This document shows positions 1-8,603 of a DNA stretch of 64,000 bases, one piece after another; positions within the stretch are counted from its first letter, which is position 1; every line of letters begins with the position of its first letter. Under the pieces are notes generated by a model, which was not told the DNA's origin, searched no databases, and worked only from the letters and a program-made list of their open reading frames with translations. The DNA is taken from positions 324,293-388,292 of the forward strand of contig NZ_HE978512.1 in NCBI RefSeq assembly GCF_000311725.1. The letters are read 5' to 3'. The DNA comes from Robertmurraya massiliosenegalensis JC6 (GTDB taxonomy: Bacteria > Bacillota > Bacilli > Bacillales > Cytobacillaceae). The translations under genes and the position numbers were made by a program.

Positions 1-717
1 GTCGACATCACAAAGGAAAAAGAAAATGAGGGTCTACTGATTCGCTCTGAGAAGATGAATATCGCTGGGGAACTAGCAGCCAGCATTGCCCATGAATTGC
101 GGAATCCACTGACTTCTATTAAAGGTTTCTTTCACATGCTGAAAAATTCTGGAGAGGAAAAAGAACTCTATTACAACATTATTGAAGATGAGCTATCACG
201 AATCGAACTAATTTCAAGTGAATTACTTTCACTAGCAAAACCACATTCAGAGAACCGAAAGAGTCATAACATTGTACAAATCATTGAAGAAGTAAAACTA
301 TTGCTTACCTCTGAAACCAATATGAAGAACATTGAATTACATCTCGATTATAGCAATAGAGAACTGTATATATGTTGTGAGGATACAAAGATCAAGCAAG
401 TTTTTATCAATTTAATAAAAAATGCCATTGACGCGATGGAAGGTGGAGGAACGATCATCCTTCAAATCACTGAAATGAAAGAATCCGTTCAAATTCAGGT
501 TATCGATCAGGGGTGCGGAATTCCTGAAGATTTAATCGATAAAATCGGTGAGCCTTTCTATACAACGAAGGAAAAAGGAACTGGTATTGGATTAATGGTT
601 TGTTATCAAATTATTGAAAATTACGATGGAACGATTGAAATGGATAGCACCGAGGGAATTGGTACTACCTTCACGATTACTCTTCCTACCTCAGCTAAAT
701 GCTTACCCGTTCGATAA
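1..717 (+). CDS. Sensor histidine kinase, C-terminal part (5' truncated by window edge)
   Basis: The reading frame is open from base 1, so only the catalytic half is present. An H-box (HELRNPL, the His being the expected phosphorylation site) is followed by an HATPase domain with N (NLIKNAIDA), G1 (DQGCGIP) and G2 (GTGIGL) motifs. The protein would phosphorylate itself and pass the phosphate to a response regulator or to Spo0F. The layout, a short linker and then HisKA and HATPase, resembles PAS-type sporulation kinases (KinA/KinE class), but the sensor region lies outside the window, so the signal and partner cannot be named. A terminator follows directly. Confidence 0.93.
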   Translation, partial: VDITKEKENEGLLIRSEKMNIAGELAASIAHELRNPLTSIKGFFHMLKNSGEEKELYYNIIEDELSRIELISSELLSLAKPHSENRKSHNIVQIIEEVKLLLTSETNMKNIELHLDYSNRELYICCEDTKIKQVFINLIKNAIDAMEGGGTIILQITEMKESVQIQVIDQGCGIPEDLIDKIGEPFYTTKEKGTGIGLMVCYQIIENYDGTIEMDSTEGIGTTFTITLPTSAKCLPVR

Positions 718-725
718 TCAATCTT

Positions 726-759
726 GGGAGTAAATGGTGCACATTCACTCCCTTTTTTT
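726..759 (+). terminator. Rho-independent terminator of the histidine kinase gene
   Basis: Inverted repeat GGGAGT...ACTCCC with an extended inner stem (AATG/CATT), followed by seven T residues. It starts 9 bp past the kinase stop codon. Confidence 0.8.
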
Positions 760-804
760 CAGGATATTCACACGGCGCCAGCTCTTTAGTGACTTTCCAA
801 ATTT

Positions 805-820
805 GATCAAACGTTTGATC
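805..820. promoter_or_regulatory. Palindromic operator-like site, copy 1
   Basis: Perfect 16-bp palindrome GATCAAACGTTTGATC. A 20-bp version of the same palindrome occurs at 1769-1788, on the other side of the alkylation repair gene. Size and symmetry fit a dimeric repressor of the TetR or LacI type, but the cognate protein is not in this window. Confidence 0.5.
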
Positions 821-854
821 TAGGAGCAAAGATTTATTTTTTGTATATGCAATG

Positions 855-876
855 GAACGAGGGACCTGTCCCTAAC
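855..876 (-). repeat. Dispersed gene-end element, short copy
   Basis: On the minus strand it reads GGGACAGGTCCCTCGTT right after the alkylation repair stop codon. It shares the GGGACAGG core with copies at about 12434, 14523 and 21824, all next to stop codons. Confidence 0.5.
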
Positions 877-883
877 ATCTTAC

Positions 884-1591
884 TTAACATCTTACATATT
901 TTCGCTTAAAGCCCAGTCTTCCTTTGTCTAGATCCTTTTGAATGTTTTCAGCAGCGTGAAGGATGCTATTTTTTTTCTTGTCTCGCTTCATTTCAACTGG
1001 TCCGACCGCTTTTGCTGTTTCTAGTGCTTTTTCAGAAAGTGGTACATAAGAAATTCCGACCGTATAGACAAAATTATTCATCGCCGATTTCGTTCGTTCA
1101 GGAGCATCACGAATCGTCTTTTCTACTTTTTCAAGCATTGCTTCAATTTTGGATTCACTGAACTCATGGTCTTTACGATTGCCTAAGAGCCAGCAATAAC
1201 AGCTCCATCCAGCTGACATCTTCAGCTCTTCACCGCTTTTAATCCATTTATCAGCCACTTCCTGAGCAATGGGTGATTCAGATAAGGTGACTGCAACGAC
1301 ATAGTCGGAAATCATATAGAAATAAGCATCATCAATCCAACGGTCAAAATCCTCTTCCGTCATTGCGTTTGGATCAGCGATTACTCCGGCAAAATACATG
1401 GCATCGTAGTTTCCAGTTGCATATAGCTTTTCAGCCAATTTTTGATCTTTTTTAATGGCCTTTCTCATGGGCTTCATCGCACCTGTTGCCACGCCAAAAA
1501 GAGGCTCTTTTGCCCCATTGCCGATGTACATTTTTTTCAGTCGTTCCTTACCGAGCGCTTCAAGCTCTTGCATCACCGTTTCGAAATCCAT
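884..1591 (-). CDS. DNA alkylation repair protein (AlkD-like HEAT-repeat family)
   Basis: About 235 residues, matching DNA alkylation repair proteins (PF08713) in length and in conserved stretches such as EPLFGVATGAMKP, YFAGVIADP, SAGWSCYCWLLGNR and MNNFVYTVGISY. Characterised relatives (AlkD) are monofunctional glycosylases that remove N3- and N7-alkylated purines. Whether this branch keeps that activity is not shown by the sequence. The ATG at 1591 is preceded by AAAAGGAAG at good spacing; a longer in-frame extension to 1660 lacks such a site. The gene stands alone between convergent and divergent neighbours. Its 3' end runs into a copy of the dispersed GGGACAGG element (about 855-876), and it is flanked by the two GATCAAACGTTTGATC palindromes. 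Confidence 0.85.
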   Translation of the reverse strand: MDFETVMQELEALGKERLKKMYIGNGAKEPLFGVATGAMKPMRKAIKKDQKLAEKLYATGNYDAMYFAGVIADPNAMTEEDFDRWIDDAYFYMISDYVVAVTLSESPIAQEVADKWIKSGEELKMSAGWSCYCWLLGNRKDHEFSESKIEAMLEKVEKTIRDAPERTKSAMNNFVYTVGISYVPLSEKALETAKAVGPVEMKRDKKKNSILHAAENIQKDLDKGRLGFKRKYVRC

Positions 1592-1768
1592 CGTTTTACA
1601 CTTCCTTTTTCTTTTCATTATAACCAACTGGATTATCTCTTTAATAGCAGAGTATCCCATTTTTTATTATTTATTGCTCCCATAAATTTTTTATTACTTT
1701 ATGAAAATATCAATATGAAAATTTTACTTTTGGAATATTGGTGCTAACCCTTATTTGACGTTACAGAT

Positions 1769-1788
1769 TTGATCAAACGTTTGATCAA
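1769..1788. promoter_or_regulatory. Palindromic operator-like site, copy 2
   Basis: Perfect 20-bp palindrome TTGATCAAACGTTTGATCAA. It lies about 180 bp upstream of the alkylation repair start and about 450 bp upstream of comK, so it could serve either direction. Its sister copy at 805-820 is 964 bp away. Confidence 0.55.
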
Positions 1789-1876
1789 GGGACATTTTTT
1801 TGCTTTATTAATATAGCGTTCTTCTTAAATCGGCTTATAGTAGGTATATTTCCCCTATCACCATACAGTTTTTAAC

Positions 1877-1925
1877 AAAAATTACTTTTATTGTCACATT
1901 TTTCTTTGGATCTTTTCGGTATGAT
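1877..1925 (+). promoter_or_regulatory. Candidate ComK AT-box and promoter upstream of comK
   Basis: AAAA-ATTAC-TTTT at 1877-1889 fits the ComK half-site AAAA-N5-TTTT. A possible -10 TATGAT follows at 1920-1925, with no good -35, as is usual for activator-dependent promoters. Only one AT-box is clear, and the site is about 350 bp before the comK start, so a long leader (1926-2237) would be needed. That leader holds a weak TACTA...TAGTA hairpin near 2128-2149 and nothing else I can support. Confidence 0.3.
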
Positions 1926-2237
1926 GGAGTTAAGACAATCATTCTTTTTCAAAAGTAGGAAATACAGCACAATAACACGGTTAAACTCTATCATGTATTG
2001 AAAGAAATAGAATTACATTTTAACGCACGTTTCTCCATCGACATCTCACTTGAAAAGACACCCTTTCTTTCTAGATTTCATCAAGGATAAACCCGACATC
2101 CCATTACTTTATCCTTAGCTACTTTTACTACTAGATATTTTTAGTAGGTGTTTTATAAAGTAAATCGAAAATTGAAAGGTGGTCGATACATTTGTTGCAA
2201 GGAATGATTAAACAAATTTTAAGGAAGAGGTGTTAGT

Positions 2238-2771
2238 ATGGTAAGAAATTTTTACATTTTGTCCCCACGTTTCATGTCAATGGTTGGTTTTTTTGACCGT
2301 CAAGGGAATATCAATACACTAGTACGAGAAACAGGAAAGATTTTTGTTGTTCATAAAGGACCTTTAGAAATACTGGATGATACGATAAAACGTAAAGGCT
2401 TTAATCTAAATAGTGCCCTTAAAACATCCAGAGAATTAAACCCTACCACCTATTTTCGTCCTATTGTGGCAGATCCTGTAGCGCAAATTGTTATTTTCCC
2501 AACTAGATCCCTTACTAGTATAGATAATATTTGGTTCAATCCGGTACATATTAATCGAACGTTCAACCACAAGAGTCAGACCATCATTTTATTCAGCAAT
2601 GAATCATCTATGATTTTCTCATCCGGATTATCTTCATTTAATACTAAACTCACAACTGCTGACCAATTTAGAAAGTATATCTTTGGAGACGTAAATCATT
2701 TCTTTATTTTAGATCCAAAAAAGAGACCTAATCCACCAGACGCAGGAAGCAAGAAAAAGCGTAAGAAGTAA
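2238..2771 (+). CDS. comK: Competence transcription factor ComK
   Basis: 177 residues, slightly shorter than B. subtilis ComK. The family signature is clear in the centre: RPIVADPVAQIVIFPT followed by IWFNPVHI, corresponding to the PIMVDPxNQIFLFPT...CxWIxxxHV region of ComK. ComK binds AT-boxes and activates DNA uptake and recombination genes, and it normally activates its own promoter. The C-terminus is unusual: a Pro/Lys-rich tail ending in KKKRKK. The ATG follows GGAAGAGGTG. A strong ComK-type box lies upstream of ssbB in the same window (35468-35512), which supports a working regulon. Some Bacillaceae carry two comK paralogues, and I cannot tell which this is. Confidence 0.85.
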   Translation: MVRNFYILSPRFMSMVGFFDRQGNINTLVRETGKIFVVHKGPLEILDDTIKRKGFNLNSALKTSRELNPTTYFRPIVADPVAQIVIFPTRSLTSIDNIWFNPVHINRTFNHKSQTIILFSNESSMIFSSGLSSFNTKLTTADQFRKYIFGDVNHFFILDPKKRPNPPDAGSKKKRKK

Positions 2772-2867
2772 TATCGTCCTTTATCTAAATTCATTCCTTT
2801 GACATCTTCATAACTTGCCGATTTTGGCAGATAATATCCATTGATGATTAAGGAAAGGATGTTTTGG

Positions 2868-3230
2868 ATGGAACAAACATTGTTTGAAAGAATCGGCGGG
2901 GAAGAGGCAGTCGCCAAAGTAGTGGATTATTTCTACGAAGAACTGGTACTAAAGGACGAAACTGTTAATCATTTTTTCAAGGATACTGATATGAAAAAGC
3001 AGCGACGTCACCAAACAAAATTTATCAGCTATGCTTTAGGCGGTCCCAATCAGTATTCAGGGGCATCCATGGCAAAGGCCCATGAAGGAATGAATTTGCA
3101 ACCAGAACATTTCAATGCAATCGCAAAGCACCTCGACCAGGCCCTTGCTCATTTTGGAGTTAACGACACTGACATCGATGCTGCTTTATCAAAAGTTTCA
3201 TCGCTAAAGGATGATATTCTGTATAAATAG
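2868..3230 (+). CDS. Group I truncated hemoglobin (2-on-2 globin)
   Basis: 120 residues. The start MEQTLFERIGGEEAVAKVV and the later AHEGMNLQPEHFNAI (His as proximal haem ligand) are typical of trHbN/GlbN-type globins, and GG-P and Y-x-G-x-x-M motifs lie between. Family members bind haem and handle O2 or NO. The ATG at 2868 is chosen because AAGGAAAGG lies about 9 bp upstream; an earlier in-frame ATG at 2841 lacks a site. Single gene, closed by a hairpin at 3235. Confidence 0.92.
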   Translation: MEQTLFERIGGEEAVAKVVDYFYEELVLKDETVNHFFKDTDMKKQRRHQTKFISYALGGPNQYSGASMAKAHEGMNLQPEHFNAIAKHLDQALAHFGVNDTDIDAALSKVSSLKDDILYK

Positions 3231-3234
3231 TAAA

Positions 3235-3258
3235 GAAGGTTGCTGATGAGCAACCTTC
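3235..3258 (+). terminator. Terminator of the truncated hemoglobin gene
   Basis: Ten-bp perfect stem GAAGGTTGCT/AGCAACCTTC with a GATG loop, 5 bp after the stop. The T tract is short (CTTATTAT). Confidence 0.65.
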
Positions 3259-3271
3259 CTTATTATGTATA

Positions 3272-3317
3272 ACCCTTTCGTGAAACAAGATTTTTCGAGG
3301 AGTGACAGACACCCAAC
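3272..3317 (-). repeat. Dispersed gene-end element, GAAAAATCTTGTTTCAC type
   Basis: It shares the block GTGAAACAAGATTTTTCG-GGAGTGACAG with 21796-21826 and abuts the stop codon of the SEC-C gene, as the other copy abuts a penicillin-binding protein gene. Confidence 0.6.
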
Positions 3318-5438
3318 CTACTTTGGAAATACTTTTTCAACACTATATAGCTTCCAGTTTGATTTTTTAGTTAACGCCCCGCAAATGACCATTCCTGAGC
3401 TCATCAGTGGCAGGACATCTTTTCGAACGGTCGTTTTAAAGACTTCGCCATCTTCATCTACCTTCACCAGATTTACATACGATGAAGTAACTGATTTTAT
3501 GCGAAAACATCCTTTCACTAAATGTCCAGGAAGTTCTCCATTTTTGATAATCCGGCGAAATTCTCCTATATTTCGGGATGTCTCGTATCTTCTTTCGCGA
3601 TAAGGTGTATAAGCTTCGAGAATCATGATTGCCTGAAATACAAGCATGTCCATTTCTTTCAAATGCCCTTTCACGACAGATGCATAAGCGGTCCCATATC
3701 TTTTATCGAGCCAAGCAGCAAAGTTTTTGACCACCGTCATAAATCCCTTTGCCTGATTATCCGTTGCATCTCGATTATATTCTAGATAATAGTAGCTGAT
3801 CAGTTTCTCCCAATGCTCCGGTAGAATCCCCGTCATGTGCCTAATCTCTTCCTCTTCAAAGAAAAAGGAAAGCACTTGTACCCCAAGTCGGTATTTATAA
3901 TAGGTATTAGGGGATCTCCCCGCTCCCTTTTCCTGAAAAAACAGCAACAGATCACGGGCATATTCGCTCTTGATTTCTTGAACAGGCATACCCATTTCAT
4001 CCCATAACTCCAGTTCTTCTTGTGTCCAGTTATCCTCATTGTTCACCGGATTTTCCATCAGGGTAATAGCTGTTTTGCGCTGTTCTCGAAGAGTCGTAAA
4101 GGGAGAAAACGGCAGATTCAACGCTTTCCTTACCGAATTAAAATCGGCCGTCCACTTCTCCTTTGTTTGACTCCTCGTATTCACATAGCTTTGGTATTCA
4201 AGTTCTCTAAGCCATTGTTCAAGTTCAACCTGTTTCCCTAATGACACCATTTCTGCTGGTGTTTTATCATTAAATTGCGGTAGTGGTAAATGTAATTCAA
4301 GCGTGTGCAAAGCCTGTTGGGCAAAGGCTCCAAATACAGGTGGAACACCTTTTTCTAGTCCCATCCCAAAGGAACTAACTTGAATTCCTGCCGGCGCCTT
4401 CTTGATGATTTTCTCTTCTTTCATTAAAACAGCTTGCGGGAGATCCATTAATAGCCCTTTGAATTTAGCTACCGATGCTTGATCAATCGATTGATATATC
4501 AGCTGATCTCCATTTATTTCAAGGAGTCCTTCCATTTCATACATATACACGGAGCCCTCTGCCAAATTATCATCATAACGATAGCGTTTTTTTATAAGAC
4601 TTCCATTTCCGCGATTTCCATCCCACTCCTCCATCTCAAGATTCCCCGTTTGATGAATCGCTGTCATTACTTCATTCACATCACCTATCGAGTACACGAG
4701 TGATGTATGTGTCCACTCACACTCTTTCCTATCTAACCTTTCCTCATTTCGAATTAAAGCACCGGTCATTTCTGGATAAAGGTCGAACGCTGATTTTTCA
4801 TACGAATTTCCTGTTTCTTTCAAGTGGTTTTTAAGAAACTCCTCAGCTTTCTTTAATTTCTCAGGTCCAACAATAACCGCCACTCCATTCATGTAGTAAC
4901 CGCCATCTCTTTCTTCTAGCAAACAAAAAGCCCCTGCCCAAGGTTGTGGTTCCAATAGTGTTTCACAATACGGCATATGAAAGCGTTCATGCGTAAACAA
5001 ATCTTCCACCAAAACCCCTTGTTCATCAAAATCAACATGCTGAATTAATCGAGGAACAAGTGTCTCCCAAACCTTTGCCAAGCGCTGCAAAGCCGGATCA
5101 TCTCGCTTCCCATGCTTTCGGTTATACCATTCTATCCCACGTAATCCATCAAACACCGAATGTCGATAAAAAAACATCAGCCAATGGTGGCCATACCCGT
5201 CCATTAGATCACGCACACCTGTCCGTTCCCTAAACTCTTTCATAAGCGACTGATAATCTAATAAAGAATAAGAACCAATCACTTCCTCCGCCAGCCGTCC
5301 ACTCAGCCTCTGCTTCATTTGAAAAAAATGTTCTTGCTTTGCTTGTCCCAATTCAACTACTTTTCCTTTTTTCAAACAGCACTGCTTATACTTCTTGCCG
5401 CTACCACACGGACAAGGTTCATTCCGTCCAATCATCAT
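3318..5438 (-). CDS. SEC-C metal-binding motif protein, large
   Basis: About 706 residues. The N-terminus carries a SEC-C zinc-binding motif (GRNEPCPCGSGKKYKQCC), first known from SecA C-termini, where it binds zinc and SecB. The rest is largely unassigned: an acidic/aromatic mixed region with no membrane segment or signal peptide, so it is probably cytosolic. Function is unknown. A TTG lies two codons upstream, but the ATG at 5438 has GGAGG at 7-bp spacing and is the better start. The gene faces the hemoglobin gene; its 3' end touches a dispersed repeat. Confidence 0.8.
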   Translation of the reverse strand: MMIGRNEPCPCGSGKKYKQCCLKKGKVVELGQAKQEHFFQMKQRLSGRLAEEVIGSYSLLDYQSLMKEFRERTGVRDLMDGYGHHWLMFFYRHSVFDGLRGIEWYNRKHGKRDDPALQRLAKVWETLVPRLIQHVDFDEQGVLVEDLFTHERFHMPYCETLLEPQPWAGAFCLLEERDGGYYMNGVAVIVGPEKLKKAEEFLKNHLKETGNSYEKSAFDLYPEMTGALIRNEERLDRKECEWTHTSLVYSIGDVNEVMTAIHQTGNLEMEEWDGNRGNGSLIKKRYRYDDNLAEGSVYMYEMEGLLEINGDQLIYQSIDQASVAKFKGLLMDLPQAVLMKEEKIIKKAPAGIQVSSFGMGLEKGVPPVFGAFAQQALHTLELHLPLPQFNDKTPAEMVSLGKQVELEQWLRELEYQSYVNTRSQTKEKWTADFNSVRKALNLPFSPFTTLREQRKTAITLMENPVNNEDNWTQEELELWDEMGMPVQEIKSEYARDLLLFFQEKGAGRSPNTYYKYRLGVQVLSFFFEEEEIRHMTGILPEHWEKLISYYYLEYNRDATDNQAKGFMTVVKNFAAWLDKRYGTAYASVVKGHLKEMDMLVFQAIMILEAYTPYRERRYETSRNIGEFRRIIKNGELPGHLVKGCFRIKSVTSSYVNLVKVDEDGEVFKTTVRKDVLPLMSSGMVICGALTKKSNWKLYSVEKVFPK

Positions 5439-5608
5439 TCCCAATCCTCCGTACCTTTATCTTTTCTATAAAAATTGTATCACGAAGAAGAGGGAAATTT
5501 GAAGTCTAGGTATATTCTAGGCTGTAGACATCGCTTCACTATTGAAAATGCATTCCACGGAATTCCTTGTCTACTTAGAACTTCTAATTTTCAACCAAAT
5601 TACCAATA

Positions 5609-5703
5609 CATCATGATGAAAACGGTTAAAATATTCACTTGTGTTTATATTCATCATGATGTATTATAAAAATATAATCATAATACCCAAAAACATCATG
5701 ATG
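5609..5703. promoter_or_regulatory. Three phased operator copies (CATCATGATG) before the GntR regulator
   Basis: The palindrome CATCATGATG occurs at 5609-5618, 5652-5661 and 5694-5703. Centres are 43 and 42 bp apart, about four helical turns, so all three face the same side of the DNA. The third is a 16-bp palindrome, AAACATCATGATGTTT. The second fills the end of the spacer of the predicted promoter, which suggests repression with looping or cooperative binding, most simply by the adjacent GntR protein. Confidence 0.7.
5639..5667 (+). promoter_or_regulatory. SigA-type promoter of the gntR-PTS operon
   Basis: -35 TTGTGT (5639-5644), 17-bp spacer, -10 TATTAT (5662-5667). The spacer contains operator copy 2. 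A second AT-rich hexamer TATAAT at 5673-5678 is an alternative -10. Confidence 0.5.
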
Positions 5704-5744
5704 TTTAAACTAATAATCAAATAAAAATGGAGGCGATAAGAACA

Positions 5745-6500
5745 GTGCAAACAAACGAATTAGATAAGCATTCAAAAGTACCTTTGTACAAACAGTTGAA
5801 GCTTTTGTTAATGAGGTATATCGAGGAAAACCTTTCCGAAGGGGACTCACTTCCAATCGAAACTGAAATAGAAAAGCTTTATGGTGTAAGCAGAGCGACT
5901 GTAAGAAAGACAATTGATGAACTTGTATCAGATGGAATCGTTAAAAGGATTCAAGGAAAAGGTACCTTTGTACAATCGAAAAAAATTGTTCAAACCGCAG
6001 GTACCATCACGAGCTGGACAGAAGAAATGCGGCTTAAAGGCAAAAAAATTCACACCGAAAATACCCTGCTAGTTGAAATGGAACCCTCTCGAAAAATAAG
6101 TGAAGAATTGAAGTTAGCACCTAACGAGAAAGTCATTTGCTTGAAAAGGACTCGATTTGCAGATGGTGAGCCCATTGCCATTATGATTAACTATTTGCGG
6201 GCTAAATTTGTCCCGGGGTTCATAGAGGAAGGTCTACAAAAAGAATCGCTATATGAAACTCTTGAAGAAGGCTATAATATTCGGCTTAAGAAAGCGGATG
6301 AGAGAATTCAAGCAAGAAGTGCAACTGACTTGGAGGCAATCGAATTACGAATTCCTCCCCAATCTGCTTTACTTCACTTAACAAGGGTTTCTTATTTAAC
6401 TGACGGGACTCCTTTTGAATTAGTTGAGATGTCTAATAGAGGGGATCGTTATCACTACCATATAGAACTAGATGGAAGAAATAAGCTGAAATCATTTTAA
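5745..6500 (+). CDS. GntR-family regulator, HutC/UTRA type
   Basis: About 251 residues. An N-terminal winged helix-turn-helix (PLYKQLKLLLMRYIEENL, then LYGVSRATVRKTIDELVSDG and the wing RIQGKGTFV) is followed by a UTRA effector domain (INYLRAKFVPG, LLHLTRVSYLTDGTPFELVE). Such proteins usually repress the neighbouring sugar operon until a phosphorylated sugar binds. The GTG at 5745 is preferred because GGAGG lies 11 bp upstream; the ATG at 5727 overlaps that site. First gene of the operon, with three CATCATGATG operators ahead of it. Confidence 0.88.
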   Translation: MQTNELDKHSKVPLYKQLKLLLMRYIEENLSEGDSLPIETEIEKLYGVSRATVRKTIDELVSDGIVKRIQGKGTFVQSKKIVQTAGTITSWTEEMRLKGKKIHTENTLLVEMEPSRKISEELKLAPNEKVICLKRTRFADGEPIAIMINYLRAKFVPGFIEEGLQKESLYETLEEGYNIRLKKADERIQARSATDLEAIELRIPPQSALLHLTRVSYLTDGTPFELVEMSNRGDRYHYHIELDGRNKLKSF

Positions 6501-6521
6501 TGAAAAGAAGAGGTGGCGAAC

Positions 6522-6953
6522 ATGCTCACACTAACTGAAGGTTTAATCGAACTAGCCGTAAAAGCCAAAGATGCAGAAGATGCCATTAGACAAGCAGGGC
6601 AACTCTTAGTGAATGAAGGATTAGCAGAAGAAAGCTATGTAGAAGCAATGGTTAAGGGCTATAAAGATGTAGGTCCATATATCGTGGTCGCCCCTAATAT
6701 TGCCTTTCCTCATGCCAGACCAGAATTTGGTGCAAAGAAAAAAGGAGTCTCTATCATTAGGCTTAGTGAGCCTGTTGTATTTGGACACCCAACGAATGAT
6801 CCAATCCAACTTGTTTGTGCTCTTTGTGGAACAGACAGTACCAGTCATATTGAAATGCTTCAGTCTCTTGCCGATTTACTGAGGGATGAAGAAAAGTTAA
6901 CAGTCATCATGAATCCAGCAACATCAAAACAAGAAATTCTTTCACTAATATAA
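6522..6953 (+). CDS. PTS EIIA component (fructose/mannitol-type fold, ascorbate-like system)
   Basis: 143 residues of a PTS EIIA type-2 domain. The phosphorylated histidine is in NIAFPHARPE. It takes phosphate from HPr and passes it to the EIIB encoded next door. The ATG at 6522 has AAGAGGTGG upstream; the in-frame GTG at 6513 lies inside that site. Second gene of the operon, 21 bp after gntR and 23 bp before the EIIB gene. Confidence 0.88.
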   Translation: MLTLTEGLIELAVKAKDAEDAIRQAGQLLVNEGLAEESYVEAMVKGYKDVGPYIVVAPNIAFPHARPEFGAKKKGVSIIRLSEPVVFGHPTNDPIQLVCALCGTDSTSHIEMLQSLADLLRDEEKLTVIMNPATSKQEILSLI

Positions 6954-6976
6954 AATCTGAAAAGAAGTGTTAATCA

Positions 6977-7261
6977 ATGAAAGTTGTAACTGTTTGTGGA
7001 ATGGGTTTTGGTACAAGTTTAATGTTACTTATGGATATTCAGTCTATCGCTAAAAGTTACGGATATGAGGTAGATGGTGAAGCAGTTGATTTAGGCTCTG
7101 CTAAAGGAAAGACTTGCGATTTTATGGTGGCTTCCAGCGAAATATCTGCAGAGTTAAGTGATGAATCCGTTGAGGTTATTTCAATTAATAACTTATTAGA
7201 TAAACAGGAAATTGAACAGAAAGTCATGCCTGTCATTCAAAAGCTACAACAAAGGGGGTAG
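6977..7261 (+). CDS. PTS EIIB component (ascorbate/lactose-type)
   Basis: 94 residues. The active-site cysteine sits in the P-loop-like VTVCGMGFGTSLML near the N-terminus, the pattern of UlaB/SgaB-type EIIB proteins. It carries phosphate from EIIA to the incoming substrate held by EIIC. Six bp separate it from the EIIC gene, as expected for a three-part permease. Confidence 0.88.
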   Translation: MKVVTVCGMGFGTSLMLLMDIQSIAKSYGYEVDGEAVDLGSAKGKTCDFMVASSEISAELSDESVEVISINNLLDKQEIEQKVMPVIQKLQQRG

Positions 7262-7267
7262 GGAAAA

Positions 7268-8536
7268 ATGTTAGATATCATTGTTTCGATATTAAGTAAC
7301 CCAGCAATCATACTTGGTATCATTGCCCTAGTTGGATTAGTTGCTTTGAGAAAATCAACTTCCGACGTTATAAAAGGGACCTTGAAAACCATATTTGGCT
7401 TTATCATTTTACAACAAGGTTCAAACATTATTGTAAACGCTCTCGTTCCATTCAGCACGATGTTTACAGAGGCATTTGGATTGACGGGCATCGTAGCGGA
7501 AGATAATGCATTAGTCGCAGCAGTTCAAACAGTATTAGGAAAAGAAACAGCGCTTATTCTTGTATTCTCGTTCTTAATTAACTTATTAATTGCTAGGGTT
7601 ACCAAATGGAAGTATATCTTCTTAACAGGACACATGATGTTCTCTTTTGCCGGAACAATGGCAATTGTATTTAACCAAATGGGACTGTCTAGTACAATGA
7701 CAATTTTACTAGGTTCCATTATTCAAGGGATATCAATGGTATTATTCCCTGCCATTTCCCAGCGATTTGTTCGTAAAATTACAGGGAAGGATGATATTGC
7801 TTTCGGTTTCTGGGGGAGTTCTTGGATCAGCTTATCTGGATGGGTTGGCGGTCTCGCTGGAAACAAAGAAAAATCATCAGAAGATGTTAAAGTGCCAAAA
7901 TCTTTAGACTTCCTGAAAGATATGAGCGTACTCATGGGTATTGTCATGATTGTCATCTATTTAGTTACCTCTTTATTTGTAGACAAAGAAGTAATGGCTG
8001 AGATTTCAGGAGGACAAGATATTATTCAGTTCTCTCTTATGAACGCACTTACCTTTGTTGCAGGGATTCTAGTTTTACTACAAGGTGTGCGAATGTTCCT
8101 TGGAGAAATTGTCCCCGCTTTTAAAGGAATTGGAGAAAAAATTGTTCCAGGTGCGAAGCCAGCACTTGATGTACCTATCTTTTTCGCTTTTGCACCAATT
8201 GCCGTAACGCTTGGATTCCTTTCAGCTTTAGTCGGAAGCTTACTAGTAACCTTTATCTCTACTATTTTACCAGTTGTTGTTCTACCTTCAGTCATCGGAT
8301 TATTCTTCATGGGTGGTGCAGCGGGAGTATTCGGTAATGCGTCAGGTGGGAGACGCGGAGCGATCATTTCTGGTTTCTTTCTAGGAGTGTCATGGACATT
8401 ACTAGTAGCTCTTGCCTACCCATTAGTAGATATGAACGCATACGGTGTGGAAGGACTTTGGTTTGCTTCACCAGATGCCATTATTGTTGTTGTTGTGATT
8501 CGCTTGATTGGTTCATTATTTGGGATTGGTCTATAA
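7268..8536 (+). CDS. PTS EIIC permease, UlaA/SgaT (ascorbate) family
   Basis: 422 residues, about ten to twelve hydrophobic segments, and the UlaA-family N-terminus (LSNPAIILGIIALVGLVALR, GFIILQQGSNIIV) with GGAAGVFGNASGGRRGA near the C-terminus. UlaA carries L-ascorbate in and is the model for this family, but many relatives move other lactones or sugar acids. The downstream lactonase and aldolase genes suggest a phosphorylated sugar-acid lactone as product. L-ascorbate itself is less likely, because no UlaD/E/F/G-type enzymes are present. Confidence 0.88.
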   Translation: MLDIIVSILSNPAIILGIIALVGLVALRKSTSDVIKGTLKTIFGFIILQQGSNIIVNALVPFSTMFTEAFGLTGIVAEDNALVAAVQTVLGKETALILVFSFLINLLIARVTKWKYIFLTGHMMFSFAGTMAIVFNQMGLSSTMTILLGSIIQGISMVLFPAISQRFVRKITGKDDIAFGFWGSSWISLSGWVGGLAGNKEKSSEDVKVPKSLDFLKDMSVLMGIVMIVIYLVTSLFVDKEVMAEISGGQDIIQFSLMNALTFVAGILVLLQGVRMFLGEIVPAFKGIGEKIVPGAKPALDVPIFFAFAPIAVTLGFLSALVGSLLVTFISTILPVVVLPSVIGLFFMGGAAGVFGNASGGRRGAIISGFFLGVSWTLLVALAYPLVDMNAYGVEGLWFASPDAIIVVVVIRLIGSLFGIGL

Positions 8537-8603
8537 GACTTAAAAGATGGAGAGTAGATGAGTTATCTAAAATTATCTACTCTTAAAAAAGGAGGAAAAT
8601 ACA

